From Clostridia bacterium (GTDB lineage: Bacteria > Bacillota > Clostridia > Oscillospirales > CAG-272), in NCBI GenBank assembly GCA_017398585.1, contig JAFQFS010000055.1, positions 1 through 38,701 on the forward strand: DNA of 38,701 bases, given 5' to 3'. The stretch's first letter is position 1. Each line of letters begins with the position of its first letter. The translations under genes and the position numbers were made by a program. Under the pieces are notes generated by a model. The model did no database searches. It saw nothing but the letters and a program-made list of their open reading frames with translations, and was not told where the DNA came from. Below are positions 25,671 to 34,149 of this stretch, piece after piece.

Positions 25671-26408
25671 ATGAGCACAACTGAAAAACGTCAGCTTCTC
25701 GGCATCCTCGGAGGTCTCGGACCGATGGCAAGCGCGTATTTCTACGAGCTGATTACCGAGCACACCGCTGCAGCGTGCGATCAGGATCACATCGACATCA
25801 TCCTTTCGAGCCGTGCGACGACCCCCGACCGTACCGATTACATCGTCGGCAGAAGTGACAGAAATCCGCTCCCGGCCATGATCGACGACGCCCGTTCGCT
25901 TGAACAGTACGGCGCGACGGCGATCGTCATCCCCTGCAACACCGCGCATTACTTCATCGACGCGGTGCGCGATTCCGTGAACGTTCCGATGCCGAGCATC
26001 ATCACCGAAACCGTTCTTCACCTGAAGCGGTGCGGCTTCAGAAAGCCCGTCATCCTCGCGACCGAGGGTACCGTTTCGACCCGCTCGTACCAGCTGGAAC
26101 TGGAGCAGAACGGCATGGAATGGGCGGTCCCCGACGAAGCAGGACAGCGTGCCATCATGGACATCATCTACGGCAAGGTCAAGAGCGGCGTGATTCCCGC
26201 CCCGGCGGAACTGTACGCCATCGTCGATCCGCTGTTCGCGGACGGCTGTGACTGCGCCATCCTCGGCTGTACGGAACTTTCCCTCATCGGGAAGAAAATG
26301 ACGGACGACCCGCGCATCGTCGACTCGCTCACCGTTCTCGCCGCCTGTGCCATCCGCCTGATGGGACACAAAACCACCGGGTTCCCCTCCTCCTACGACA
26401 TTCAGTAA
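25671..26408 (+). CDS. Aspartate/glutamate racemase
   Basis: The 245-residue protein has the family start LGILGGLGPMASAYFYELI and the two catalytic cysteines, Cys89 in IPCNTAHYF and Cys200 in LGCTELSLIG, which act as the acid/base pair that inverts the alpha carbon without a cofactor. In the context of an ATP-grasp D-Asp-ligase-like enzyme three bases upstream, L-Asp to D-Asp conversion is the likely reaction. Starts only three bases after the previous stop, so translation is probably coupled. Confidence 0.92.
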   Translation: MSTTEKRQLLGILGGLGPMASAYFYELITEHTAAACDQDHIDIILSSRATTPDRTDYIVGRSDRNPLPAMIDDARSLEQYGATAIVIPCNTAHYFIDAVRDSVNVPMPSIITETVLHLKRCGFRKPVILATEGTVSTRSYQLELEQNGMEWAVPDEAGQRAIMDIIYGKVKSGVIPAPAELYAIVDPLFADGCDCAILGCTELSLIGKKMTDDPRIVDSLTVLAACAIRLMGHKTTGFPSSYDIQ

Positions 26409-26426
26409 ATCAAAGGAGCTTTCCTT

Positions 26427-27914
26427 ATGTCCATTCTTCTTTCCGAACTGATCCGGAACTATCCCTGCCGTCTCTGCGGCACCGGCGATCCCGTCATCAC
26501 GGACGTTGAGTACGATTCCCGCAAAACGGTCGCCGGAAGTCTGTTCTTCTGCATGCCCGGGGCGGTTACCGACGGTCATTCCTACGCCGGAAAGGTCTAC
26601 GAAGCCGGCTGCCGCGCGTTTGTGGTGGAACGGGTTCTCGATCTTCCGGAGGACGCAGTCCAGGTCGTTGTAGAGTCCTCCCGCGCCGCACTTGCCGTTC
26701 TGTCCGCGGTTTTCTACGGAAATCCTGCCGACCGGCTCACTCTCATCGGTGTCGGCGGTACCAAGGGCAAGACCACCACGGCCATTCTCATCAAGGAAAT
26801 TCTCTGCGCACGCGGATTCCGCTGTGCCTACATCGGTTCGAACGGCATTACCTATCTGGGACGGTACTTTGAAACCGTCAACACCACGCCGGAAAGCCGC
26901 GAACTTCACCGCCATTTTCTCGCTATGGCCGAAGCGGGCGTGACCCATGTCGTTATGGAAGTCTCCTCGCTCGCTCCCTGCACGCACCGCGTGGACGGTC
27001 TGACCTTCGACACCGTCCTGTTCACCAACCTCGGACGCGACCACATCGGTCCGACGGAACACGCCTCCTTTGAGGAATACCGCGACGCGAAACGCCGTCT
27101 CTACACGGATTTCGGTGCGAAAAACGTCATCTGGAACGCCGACGACCCGCACGGTATGTACATGGTCGAGGGAACCGACGCGAACCGGATTTCCTATGCT
27201 ATCCGGAACGATGCGGATTTCCGCGGCTCCGATCTGCTCCCCTACCGCGATTCCACCTCCCTCGGGATCGACTTTGCCGTCGCATACGAAGGGGAACGCA
27301 CCGCCGTACGCCTCCGTACCCCCGGTTCGTTCAGCATTTACAACGGTCTTGCGGCAATCGCCGCCTGCACCCGTTACGGCGTAACCGTCGGCGGCTGTGC
27401 CGATGCCCTGCGGAAAATCTCCATCACCGGCCGCTTTGAGGTCGTGGATGCCGTTCCGGGCGCGACTTTCCTCATCGACTACGCGCACAACGGTCTGAGT
27501 CTTTCCACCGCGCTCCGCGAACTGCGTACATACACACCGAAACGTCTGATCTGCATTTTCGGTACGGTCGGCGGACGGACGCAGGAACGCCGTCAGGAAC
27601 TCGCGGAAGCCGCTTCCGCCCTTGCGGACTACTCGATCATCACGTCCGACAACCCGAACTTTGAGGATCCGAACGCCATCATCGACGAGATCGTCTCGCA
27701 CATGGACAAAAACGCCCTGTACACGACCATCGCCGACCGCGAAGAAGCCGTCCGCTTTGCCGTACGTATCGCGGAGGAAGGAGACATCCTTCTCTTCGCC
27801 GGGAAGGGGCACGAAACGTATCAGCTCATCGAAGGTGAAAAAGTTCCCTTCTCCGAACGGACGATCATCCTCAGCGAAGCCGAAAAGGTACGCGAAAAAC
27901 TCGTTCTTCTTTGA
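26427..27914 (+). CDS. murE: MurE-like UDP-MurNAc-tripeptide ligase with atypical DNPN motif
   Basis: The 495-residue protein has the Mur ligase architecture: N-terminal UDP-binding part (VEYDSRKTVAGSLFFCMPG), P-loop GVGGTKGKTTT, central NTTPES and EVSSLAPCTHRVDGL, and C-terminal domain with IDYAHN, TSDNPNFEDP and LFAGKGHETYQ. In mDAP-adding MurE the third-residue signature is DNPR (E. coli Arg416); here it is D408-N-P-N411. The GKGHE segment (459-463), also used by mDAP enzymes, is retained. It would add the third stem residue, the acceptor of the cross-bridge. AAAGGAG lies eight bases upstream. Which diamino acid it takes is open. Confidence 0.88.
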   Translation: MSILLSELIRNYPCRLCGTGDPVITDVEYDSRKTVAGSLFFCMPGAVTDGHSYAGKVYEAGCRAFVVERVLDLPEDAVQVVVESSRAALAVLSAVFYGNPADRLTLIGVGGTKGKTTTAILIKEILCARGFRCAYIGSNGITYLGRYFETVNTTPESRELHRHFLAMAEAGVTHVVMEVSSLAPCTHRVDGLTFDTVLFTNLGRDHIGPTEHASFEEYRDAKRRLYTDFGAKNVIWNADDPHGMYMVEGTDANRISYAIRNDADFRGSDLLPYRDSTSLGIDFAVAYEGERTAVRLRTPGSFSIYNGLAAIAACTRYGVTVGGCADALRKISITGRFEVVDAVPGATFLIDYAHNGLSLSTALRELRTYTPKRLICIFGTVGGRTQERRQELAEAASALADYSIITSDNPNFEDPNAIIDEIVSHMDKNALYTTIADREEAVRFAVRIAEEGDILLFAGKGHETYQLIEGEKVPFSERTIILSEAEKVREKLVLL

Positions 27915-27922
27915 AAACACTC

Positions 27923-27960
27923 ACGGGAGGTACCGGATATCCGGCATCTCCCGTTTTTTT
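27923..27960 (+). terminator. Terminator of the asnB-murE operon
   Basis: ACGGGAG pairs with CTCCCGT around an inner CCGGATATCCGG stem, followed by TTTTTTT. It starts nine bases after the murE stop. Confidence 0.92.
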
Positions 27961-27964
27961 ATTC

Positions 27965-28276
27965 TTATTCCACCGCCGCGCGGGTCACGTTGGCTTCGCG
28001 GATCTTCGCGCAGGTTTCTTCGGAGAACTTCGGGCGGCCGCAGGCGCAGAGACCGTTCTGCTCCTGTCCGATGTCCGTGAGCTGCGTGCAGCAGAAGACG
28101 CAGATGCGCGGATGTCCGGGAAAAACCTTCGTCAGTCCGGCATAACGTTCCGCGAACGCTGCCCCGGACGCCGGTTCGGAGCCGTAACCCCAGCCGTCCT
28201 CACGGTTCCCGGGCTTCCAGGCTTCCAGTACGTTCCGTCGTATTCACTGACCCAGACGGGTTCGCCGCGGCATACA
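27965..28276 (-). pseudogene. Decayed 3' end of a GH2 glycosidase (beta-galactosidase/glucuronidase type)
   Basis: On the minus strand two frames together read GEPVWVSEYDGTYW, then WKPGNREDGWGYGSEPA, AFAERYAGLTKVFPGHPRIC, VFCCTQLTDIGQEQNGLCAC and REANVTRAAVE, stop at 27965. This follows the usual C-terminus of GH2 enzymes (VSEYGG, GFCYTQLTDVEQEQNGLY). The frames are separated by an 8-bp tandem duplication, GGCTTCCA twice at 28212-28227 (plus strand); removing one copy restores a continuous frame. Only about 100 codons remain of a gene normally over 550 codons. The rest of the 508-base gap 27915-28422 holds a terminator and the next promoter. Confidence 0.8.
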
Positions 28277-28358
28277 TGCTTTTTCCTCCGTATAGCAGAA
28301 TTATAACGGATGCCTGTGGGATTGTCGAGTTTTCCGCGCACAATGTCGGATTTCTCTC

Positions 28359-28387
28359 TTGAAACTCACGGAAGCTTATGCTATAAT
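28359..28387 (+). promoter_or_regulatory. Sigma-A promoter of the esterase-like gene
   Basis: TTGAAA (28359-28364), a 17-bp spacer and TATAAT (28382-28387), 35 bases before the ATG. Confidence 0.85.
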
Positions 28388-28422
28388 ACACAAAAAAGGA
28401 CAATTCAGAACGGAGGAACATC

Positions 28423-29433
28423 ATGAACACACAGCCTTTGCAGCATCACATCGAACTGGCGGCGGATATGCGTCCGCTCCTGCGCTGGGACGGTTCCGTC
28501 GACATGGAAACGTGGCGCGAAACCTGCACGGAAACCCTGCGCGATCTGCTCGGGATGGACGAATTCGTCGAATGCGAACCGATTTTCGAGATCACGGAAG
28601 ACGGCGAGCTGAACGGAAACCGTCGGATCCACTTCATGCTTCAGACCGAGGAAGGTTACTTTACGCACTGCGACCTGCTTCTGCCGAAAGAACAGGACGG
28701 TCCTCTCCCGCTCTGCGTCTGCCTTCAGGGACACGCGAAGGGATCACACATCTCGCTCGGCGTGCCGATCTATCCCGGCGATGAAGAAACCATCAAGGGC
28801 GGCGACCGCGATTTTGCCGTACGTGCGGTAAAGGAAGGCTATGCGGCGCTCGCGATCGAACAGCGTGCCTTCGGAAAGTGCGGCGGCACGGCGAATGGCC
28901 CTGCATGCGAACGTCCGGCGATGACCGCGTTCCTGCTCGGACGTACCCTTATCGGCGAACGTATCTGGGACGTCAGCCGTGCGCTTGACGCGGTTCTGCG
29001 CCACTTCGGTGACCTTGTCACCATGGACGGTTCCGTTCTCACGGGCAACTCCGGCGGCGGCACGGCGACCTACTACACGGCGTGTCTCGAACACCGCTTC
29101 GACGGCTTCATGCCGTCCTGCGCGGTCTGCACCTACCGCGATTCCATCGTGAATCTGCACCACTGCTCCTGCAACTACGTCCCGCGCATCGCGAAATTCT
29201 TCGACATGGGCGACCTCGCGGCAATGATCGCGCCGAAGAAACTCGTCGTGGTCTGCGGCAAGGACGACCCGATTTTCCCGCTGAAGGGGGTTGAAGAAAC
29301 GTTCGGCATCATCAAAGAGCTGTACGGAGCGGCGGGCGTTCCCGACAGCTGCGCGATGGTCGTCGGTGACGGCGGACACCGGTTCTACGCGGACGCCGGA
29401 TGGAAGGCAATGAAGGAATTATTGAAGAAGTAA
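28423..29433 (+). CDS. Alpha/beta hydrolase, acetyl-xylan-esterase/Abhydrolase_7-like
   Basis: The 336-residue protein has a catalytic triad pattern: Ser210 in LTGNSGGGTATYY, Asp281/Asp282 in VVCGKDDPIFPL and His319 in VVGDGGHRFYAD. An oxyanion-side segment is LCVCLQGHAKG. The extended N-terminal region before the hydrolase core and the size fit the acetyl-esterase or Abhydrolase_7 group often found with plant-glycan enzymes. No signal peptide. GGAGG lies six bases before the ATG. The decayed GH2 gene behind it suggests that this locus once held a glycan-use cluster; the substrate is not determined. Confidence 0.85.
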   Translation: MNTQPLQHHIELAADMRPLLRWDGSVDMETWRETCTETLRDLLGMDEFVECEPIFEITEDGELNGNRRIHFMLQTEEGYFTHCDLLLPKEQDGPLPLCVCLQGHAKGSHISLGVPIYPGDEETIKGGDRDFAVRAVKEGYAALAIEQRAFGKCGGTANGPACERPAMTAFLLGRTLIGERIWDVSRALDAVLRHFGDLVTMDGSVLTGNSGGGTATYYTACLEHRFDGFMPSCAVCTYRDSIVNLHHCSCNYVPRIAKFFDMGDLAAMIAPKKLVVVCGKDDPIFPLKGVEETFGIIKELYGAAGVPDSCAMVVGDGGHRFYADAGWKAMKELLKK

Positions 29434-29572
29434 GAGAATACAGATAATTTCTAACAATCCATAAATTATTTGATTCAGATGAGTCTATTGATTAAATGTA
29501 ATTCATAATTTATTAACAATATATATATTTGTGTGTTAAAATATGAAAAAATCCTAAAATAAAGAGGTAATT

Positions 29573-31051
29573 ATGAGAAAATCCCAAAAACTCATCACCC
29601 TTCTGCTCCTCTGTTCTCTGCTCGCAGGTACTTTCCTGACCTCGTGCAGTGAAACAACCTCCGAAGATCCGGCAAAGGTCGGCGGCGAAATTTCGGCGGA
29701 TGCGGCGGAAACCGTACTGGAAGAAGTGGAAGTCAATCCTCTGGAAGAACTCCCGGTGAAGGATTTCGGCGGAGCAAACTATCATATGCTCGGTGACACC
29801 AACTCGAACTGGTGGATCATCTCCCTGAACAGCGAAGAAATCACCGGGGAAATCATCAACGACACTGTCTACGAACGGAATCAGTTCGTGGAAGAACGGT
29901 ATAACGTCAATATCACCTCGCAGGAAACCACGGAAGCCGTTCCGGAACTCCAGAGAGCGGTCCAGGCGAACAGCGATGACTACTCCGTCGTATGGGAACG
30001 GATCAACAATCTGATTCCCACGGCGCAGGCAGGCAATCTGAAAAATCTGAAATCCGTCTCCGCGTTCGATCTGGAAGCCAAGTGGTGGGACGTCGACTCG
30101 GTCAAGGCGCTGGCGATCAACGACAAGCTCTTCTTCGCGTGCAACGACATCAACGTCCACACGATGGAAGGGTGCAGTGCCATGTACTTCTCCAAGGTTC
30201 TGATCAACAACAATCAGCTGGAAAACCCCTACGATCTCGTCCGGGAACAGCGCTGGACGCTGGATAAGATGGGCGAAATGATGCAGACGGTTTCTTCCGA
30301 CGCCAACGGCAGCGGTGTGCGCGACGAAGGGGATACCTACGGTCTCGTCACCGGCATCGGTCAGTACCTGTCCCTGGTCAACGGCGGCGGCGTACAGCTC
30401 GTTATCCTTGAAAATGGCGAAGAAGGCGACAATTTCATCCTCAATTATGCCTCCGAACCGGTCATTCAGGTCACGGAAAAGGTCAGCAGCCTGCTGAACG
30501 ACAAGAACCTGACCGTCATCGTCAACGACGACAGCTGGGGATACAACGCCTTCTACACGGACAAGAGCCTGTTCTACATCATGCAGCTCGGCTCCGTCAT
30601 CGGCATCCGCGACAATATGGAAAACGATTTCGGTATCCTTCCCTTCCCGATGTGGTCGGAAGATCAGGGATACTACACCACCTCCATGGAAGCGACCGCA
30701 CAGGCCATGTGCATCCCGCTCAGCGTCGCCGACACGGACATGGTCGGTACGGTCACGGAAGCCATGGCGGTTTATTCCGACCTGTATCTGATCGACGCTT
30801 ACTACGATACCACGCTCAAGGGCAAGATCGCGCGTGACCAGGACACCACGGAAATGCTCGACATCCTGACCGGCAACCGTACCTTTGACTACTCCACCTG
30901 CTACGGCTCGTGGAACGTCTACACCAGCTATCTGGCAAGCGTTCAGGCAAGCGGCGCGGAAAATCTTGCATCGCTGTATTCCAAGAATTCCAAATCCTTC
31001 GCAAAAATTGTGCAGAGAGTTATCGACGCCTATGCAGGCATTCCGGACTGA
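29573..31051 (+). CDS. Extracellular solute-binding lipoprotein (sugar ABC type), orphan
   Basis: The 492-residue protein has a lipoprotein signal peptide: MRKSQK, a leucine-rich core and the lipobox LTSC with Cys25. The mature part has family 1 solute-binding features: VYERNQFVEERYNVNI near 110, RWTLDKMGEMMQTVSSDANG and LPFPMWSEDQGYYT. It would bind an oligosaccharide outside the membrane for an ABC importer. No permease or ATPase gene adjoins it; the gene has its own terminator, so it must use a transporter encoded elsewhere. AAAGAGGT precedes the ATG. The 140 bases upstream are strikingly AT-rich with several weak promoter matches (TTAACA-18-TAAAAT near 29513-29542). Confidence 0.9.
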   Translation: MRKSQKLITLLLLCSLLAGTFLTSCSETTSEDPAKVGGEISADAAETVLEEVEVNPLEELPVKDFGGANYHMLGDTNSNWWIISLNSEEITGEIINDTVYERNQFVEERYNVNITSQETTEAVPELQRAVQANSDDYSVVWERINNLIPTAQAGNLKNLKSVSAFDLEAKWWDVDSVKALAINDKLFFACNDINVHTMEGCSAMYFSKVLINNNQLENPYDLVREQRWTLDKMGEMMQTVSSDANGSGVRDEGDTYGLVTGIGQYLSLVNGGGVQLVILENGEEGDNFILNYASEPVIQVTEKVSSLLNDKNLTVIVNDDSWGYNAFYTDKSLFYIMQLGSVIGIRDNMENDFGILPFPMWSEDQGYYTTSMEATAQAMCIPLSVADTDMVGTVTEAMAVYSDLYLIDAYYDTTLKGKIARDQDTTEMLDILTGNRTFDYSTCYGSWNVYTSYLASVQASGAENLASLYSKNSKSFAKIVQRVIDAYAGIPD

Positions 31052-31070
31052 TTGTCACCGGAATCCGATT

Positions 31071-31108
31071 TCCCGCGGAACTTTTTCAGAGAGTTCCGCG
31101 GGATTTTT
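31071..31108 (+). terminator. Terminator of the lipoprotein gene
   Basis: TCCCGCGGAACT pairs with AGTTCCGCGGGA (31071-31103), followed by TTTTTT. Confidence 0.92.
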
Positions 31109-31131
31109 TCCGGAAAAATTCATTTTCCGTC

Positions 31132-31160
31132 TTTCCAAAAACTTTGTTCTGTGATATAAT
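31132..31160 (+). promoter_or_regulatory. Promoter of the ACT/UPF0210 operon
   Basis: TATAAT (31155-31160) with TTTCCA 17 bases upstream as a weak -35. Confidence 0.6.
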
Positions 31161-31199
31161 AAATATTATTTTATAAATCCCCTGCAGGAGTATATACAA

Positions 31200-31469
31200 A
31201 TGAAAGCTGTTATCACCGTTATCGGTCACGATACCGTCGGTATTCTCGCAAAGGTCAGCACCCGCTGCGCCGAACACAACGCCAATATCATCGAAGTCAC
31301 CCAGTCCGTCATGGAAGACCTCTTTGCCATGGTCATGCTCGTTGACATCACGAAGATCACCTGCGACTTCACCGATCTTCAGAACGCCCTCGTCGAACTC
31401 GGCGATCAGATCGGCATGAAGATCCACGTCATGCACGAAGACATCTTCAACTCCATGCACCACATCTGA
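31200..31469 (+). CDS. ACT-domain protein, UPF0237 family
   Basis: The 89-residue protein is a single ACT domain: [40 protein letters not shown] and a second helix [20 protein letters not shown]. The G-x-D-x-x-G-I-x-x-x-V turn is the usual ligand-contact site of ACT domains, which bind amino acids or other small effectors. It is 14 bases ahead of a UPF0210 gene, a pairing conserved in many Bacillota, so the ACT protein may regulate its partner. CAGGAG lies nine bases before the ATG. Confidence 0.93.
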   Translation: MKAVITVIGHDTVGILAKVSTRCAEHNANIIEVTQSVMEDLFAMVMLVDITKITCDFTDLQNALVELGDQIGMKIHVMHEDIFNSMHHI

Positions 31470-31483
31470 GCCGGAGGAACACC

Positions 31484-32842
31484 ATGCTGAACACCAAAGA
31501 TATTCTCGAAACCGTCCATATGATCGACGCGGAAAACCTCGACATCCGCACGATCACGATGGGCATTTCCCTTCTCGACTGCGCGGACAGTGACATCGAC
31601 ATCTCCTGCCGCAAGGTCTACGACAAGGTCTGCCGCCTCGCGGAACGTCTCGTTCCCGTGGGCTGCGAAATCGAAAAGACTTACGGCATTCCGATCATCA
31701 ACAAGCGCATTTCCGTCACTCCGATCGCACTTCTGACCGCGGTTTCCGGCGGCAATCCGGTAAAATATGCGCAGACGCTCGAAAAAATCAGCCAGACCGT
31801 CGGTGTGAACTTCATCGGCGGCTACTCCGCGCTCGTCCACAAGGGATTTTCCGCGGGCGACCGCGAACTGATCGAATCCATTCCGGAAGCTCTCGCCTGC
31901 ACGTCCCACGTCTGCTCTTCCGTAAATATCGGCTCGACGAAAGCGGGCATCAACATGGACGCGGTCGGCATGATGGGCAAGGTCGTACGCCGTGCGGCGG
32001 AACTGACGAAGGATGACAACTGCATCGGCGCGGCGAAGCTTGTCGTATTCTGCAACGCGCCGGAGGACAACCCGTTCATGGCGGGTGCGTTCCACGGCAT
32101 CGGCGAACCGGACTGCGAAATCAACGTGGGCGTATCCGGCCCGGGCGTTGTTCGTCACGCACTGCAGAAGTGTCCGGACGGCGACCTGACGGAAGTTGCG
32201 GACATCATCAAGAAGACGGCATTCAAGATCACCCGTATGGGTCAGCTCGTCGGCACGGCGGCGTCGGAAAAGCTCGGCGTACCGTTCGGCATCGTTGACC
32301 TTTCCCTCGCACCGACACCGGCGGTCGGCGACTCGGTCGCGCACATTCTCGAAGAAATGGGTCTGGAAATCTGCGGAACCCATGGCACCACGGCAGCGCT
32401 CGCTCTGCTGAACGACGCGGTCAAGAAGGGCGGTGTCATGGCGTCGTCCCACGTCGGCGGTCTCTCCGGCGCGTTCATTCCGGTATCGGAAGATGCTGGC
32501 ATGATCGCGGCGGCACGTTCCAAAGATCTCTCCATTGAAAAGCTCGAAGCCATGACCGCCGTCTGCTCCGTAGGTCTTGACATGATCATCATCCCGGGAG
32601 ACACCCCGGCGTCCACCATCTCCGCCATCATCGCGGACGAAGCGGCAATCGGTATGGTCAACAGCAAGACCACCGCCGTCCGTGTGATCCCCGCCATCGG
32701 CAAGCAGCCGGGCGAAGAACTCGAATTCGGCGGACTCCTCGGCAGCGGTCCCATCATGAAGCTCCACAACGACCGCTCCTCCGAAAAATTCATCGCAAGA
32801 GGCGGAAGAATCCCCGCCCCGATGCAGGCATTGAAGAATTAA
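31484..32842 (+). CDS. UPF0210 (PFL/DUF711) family protein
   Basis: The 452-residue protein matches the UPF0210 family along its length, starting [20 protein letters not shown] with [15 protein letters not shown] and including [31 protein letters not shown] and [16 protein letters not shown]. Length is normal. The fold is related to glycyl-radical enzyme folds but no radical glycine function is established; the role is unknown. It follows the ACT-domain gene with GGAGG six bases before the ATG and is the last gene of the operon. It ends right at a composite palindromic repeat. Confidence 0.93.
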   Translation: MLNTKDILETVHMIDAENLDIRTITMGISLLDCADSDIDISCRKVYDKVCRLAERLVPVGCEIEKTYGIPIINKRISVTPIALLTAVSGGNPVKYAQTLEKISQTVGVNFIGGYSALVHKGFSAGDRELIESIPEALACTSHVCSSVNIGSTKAGINMDAVGMMGKVVRRAAELTKDDNCIGAAKLVVFCNAPEDNPFMAGAFHGIGEPDCEINVGVSGPGVVRHALQKCPDGDLTEVADIIKKTAFKITRMGQLVGTAASEKLGVPFGIVDLSLAPTPAVGDSVAHILEEMGLEICGTHGTTAALALLNDAVKKGGVMASSHVGGLSGAFIPVSEDAGMIAAARSKDLSIEKLEAMTAVCSVGLDMIIIPGDTPASTISAIIADEAAIGMVNSKTTAVRVIPAIGKQPGEELEFGGLLGSGPIMKLHNDRSSEKFIARGGRIPAPMQALKN

Positions 32843-33077
32843 AGTTTTTTCGTGGGGAAACCCTTTTTAAGGAAAAGGGTTTCCCCACACCCCTTCCGAA
32901 AACCTTTTCAAATAAGAAAAAGACAGAGTTGGGTGCAGCCCCTTCGTACAAGGTACGGTCTATAGACGGTACTTTGTTCCGAATGGTCTGCACTGACTTT
33001 GTCTTTTTACATAGTATGAAAGTTTTTGAAGATGGGGTTCGGGGAAGGAACTTTTTTCAAAAAGTTCCTTCCCCGAA
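32843..33077. repeat. Composite facing pair of palindromic repeats, 235-bp imperfect inverted repeat
   Basis: The left hairpin is 32852-32888 (GTGGGGAAACCC / GGGTTTCCCCAC) and the right hairpin 33040-33075 (CGGGGAAGGAACTTT / AAAGTTCCTTCCCCG). Inside, GACAGAGTTGGGTGCAG (32922-32938) faces CTGCACTGACTTTGTC (32988-33003), ACAAGGTAC faces GTACTTTGT, and the exact centre is GTCTATAGAC (32959-32968). All arms share one centre near 32963. It fills the gap between convergent genes. Confidence 0.85.
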
Positions 33078-33086
33078 AAACATCAC

Positions 33087-33806
33087 TTATTCAAACTCAT
33101 ACCCCTGTTCCTTCATGTCGCCTTCGAAGAAGTCGTACATGTGGATGCCGGTATCGGTTTTGTAGCGGCCGACGGAATCGGGGCGCATTTCGATTTTTGC
33201 CATGGGGATGCCGAGGTAGTCGGAGATGCGTGCGAGGGTATTGTCCTGGTCGAAGACCATATCTTCGAAGCGGACGTAGAGCGCATTCTTCGGTACGGGA
33301 GTAGCGCGGACGATTTCACGCTGATAGTACCAGCTGAGCGCGCGGTTGCGGCGGACGTCGTCAGTCTTTTCGTACTGGATGCCGAAGGTATTCAGGTCGT
33401 CGGTGACATGGCCGCCGAGGATGCAGTCACGGGGGTCACGTACCCAGAAGATGTACTTGATGTCCGGGAACATACGGACGATCCAGGGATAGATGAGGGT
33501 GGTTTCGGGAATCTTCCAGCCCTTGTTTTCCGCGGGGGAAGTCAGGACACTGTGGAGGTATTCTTCGATGAGGGTGGTGAATTCGGTGGGGATGGGGCAG
33601 GTCTGGACCTGGCTGAAGTCCCACTTGTTGTTGCCTTCGTACTTTACATACTTCGCGAAAACGCGGCATGCGTCGTACATTTTTTCCGGAGGAATGAGGT
33701 CGCCGGAACCGTTGAGGGGAGCCCCCATGAACACGCCGCTCGCGGTGAGGGTGTGGGACATGGAACGGGTACCGGAATGGCCTCTGCCGATGACGGTAAT
33801 AAGCAT
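33087..33806 (-). CDS. Sulfotransferase family protein
   Basis: The 239-residue protein has the 5'-phosphosulfate loop VIGRGHSGTRSMSHTL at 5-20 and the 3'-phosphate segment IKYIFWVRDPRDCILGGH near 112-130, as in PAPS-dependent sulfotransferases. It moves a sulfate from PAPS to a hydroxyl or amine, for example on a polysaccharide, lipid or small molecule; the acceptor is unknown. ATG 33806 is chosen because the P-loop follows directly; the ribosome site (AAAGG) is far at about 12 bases. A consensus promoter lies just upstream. PAPS-making genes are not in this window. Confidence 0.85.
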   Translation of the reverse strand: MLITVIGRGHSGTRSMSHTLTASGVFMGAPLNGSGDLIPPEKMYDACRVFAKYVKYEGNNKWDFSQVQTCPIPTEFTTLIEEYLHSVLTSPAENKGWKIPETTLIYPWIVRMFPDIKYIFWVRDPRDCILGGHVTDDLNTFGIQYEKTDDVRRNRALSWYYQREIVRATPVPKNALYVRFEDMVFDQDNTLARISDYLGIPMAKIEMRPDSVGRYKTDTGIHMYDFFEGDMKEQGYEFE

Positions 33807-33843
33807 TGTAATAATCTGCCTTTCGATGATTTTGGTTATCTTT

Positions 33844-33872
33844 AGTTTATCACACTCGCCCCTTCCTGTCAA
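33844..33872 (-). promoter_or_regulatory. Sigma-A promoter of the sulfotransferase gene
   Basis: TTGACA (complement of 33867-33872), a 17-bp spacer and TAAACT (complement of 33844-33849). The 343-base gap 33807-34149 otherwise contains an imperfect hairpin (AAAGGAGAAG near 33970 with CTTCTCTTTT near 34005) and the promoter of the next gene; I see no further gene. Confidence 0.8.
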
Positions 33873-34095
33873 TACGGGAATTTTCATTTGCGCTCCGTGG
33901 AATCACCGGACCGCGGACAGAGTAAATTTTTGAAGAAAATCCCCGACAACAGAGGACGAGGTAGTTTAAAGGAGAAGATACTATAAAATACCACCAAAAT
34001 TCTTCTCTTTTGCAAAAAAATCAAAGTGTTTTTTTGTTCAATCCTACAAAGTTATAAAAAATGTTGAATTGGGCTATAAAAATTCATACAGAATA

Positions 34096-34104
34096 TGCTA
34101 TAAT
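34096..34104 (+). promoter_or_regulatory. Extended -10 promoter
   Basis: TGCTATAAT is an extended -10; no good -35 is present 17 bases upstream. It lies 45 bases before the next ATG. Confidence 0.6.
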
Positions 34105-34149
34105 GTAAGGCAGACACATTCCACATAAATACATAGGAGGATTATTACT

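Noticed and set aside
24474-27920. 1148-codon minus-strand frame across three genes of the cross-bridge operon
   Set aside because: It spans three independently recognised genes in the opposite sense and has no motif; it arises from GC-rich third positions.
28200-28277. Short gene starting at ATG near 28277 (minus) with a GGAGG site
   Set aside because: It stops after 25 codons and overlaps the GH2 remnant in another frame; the ribosome site appears to be chance.
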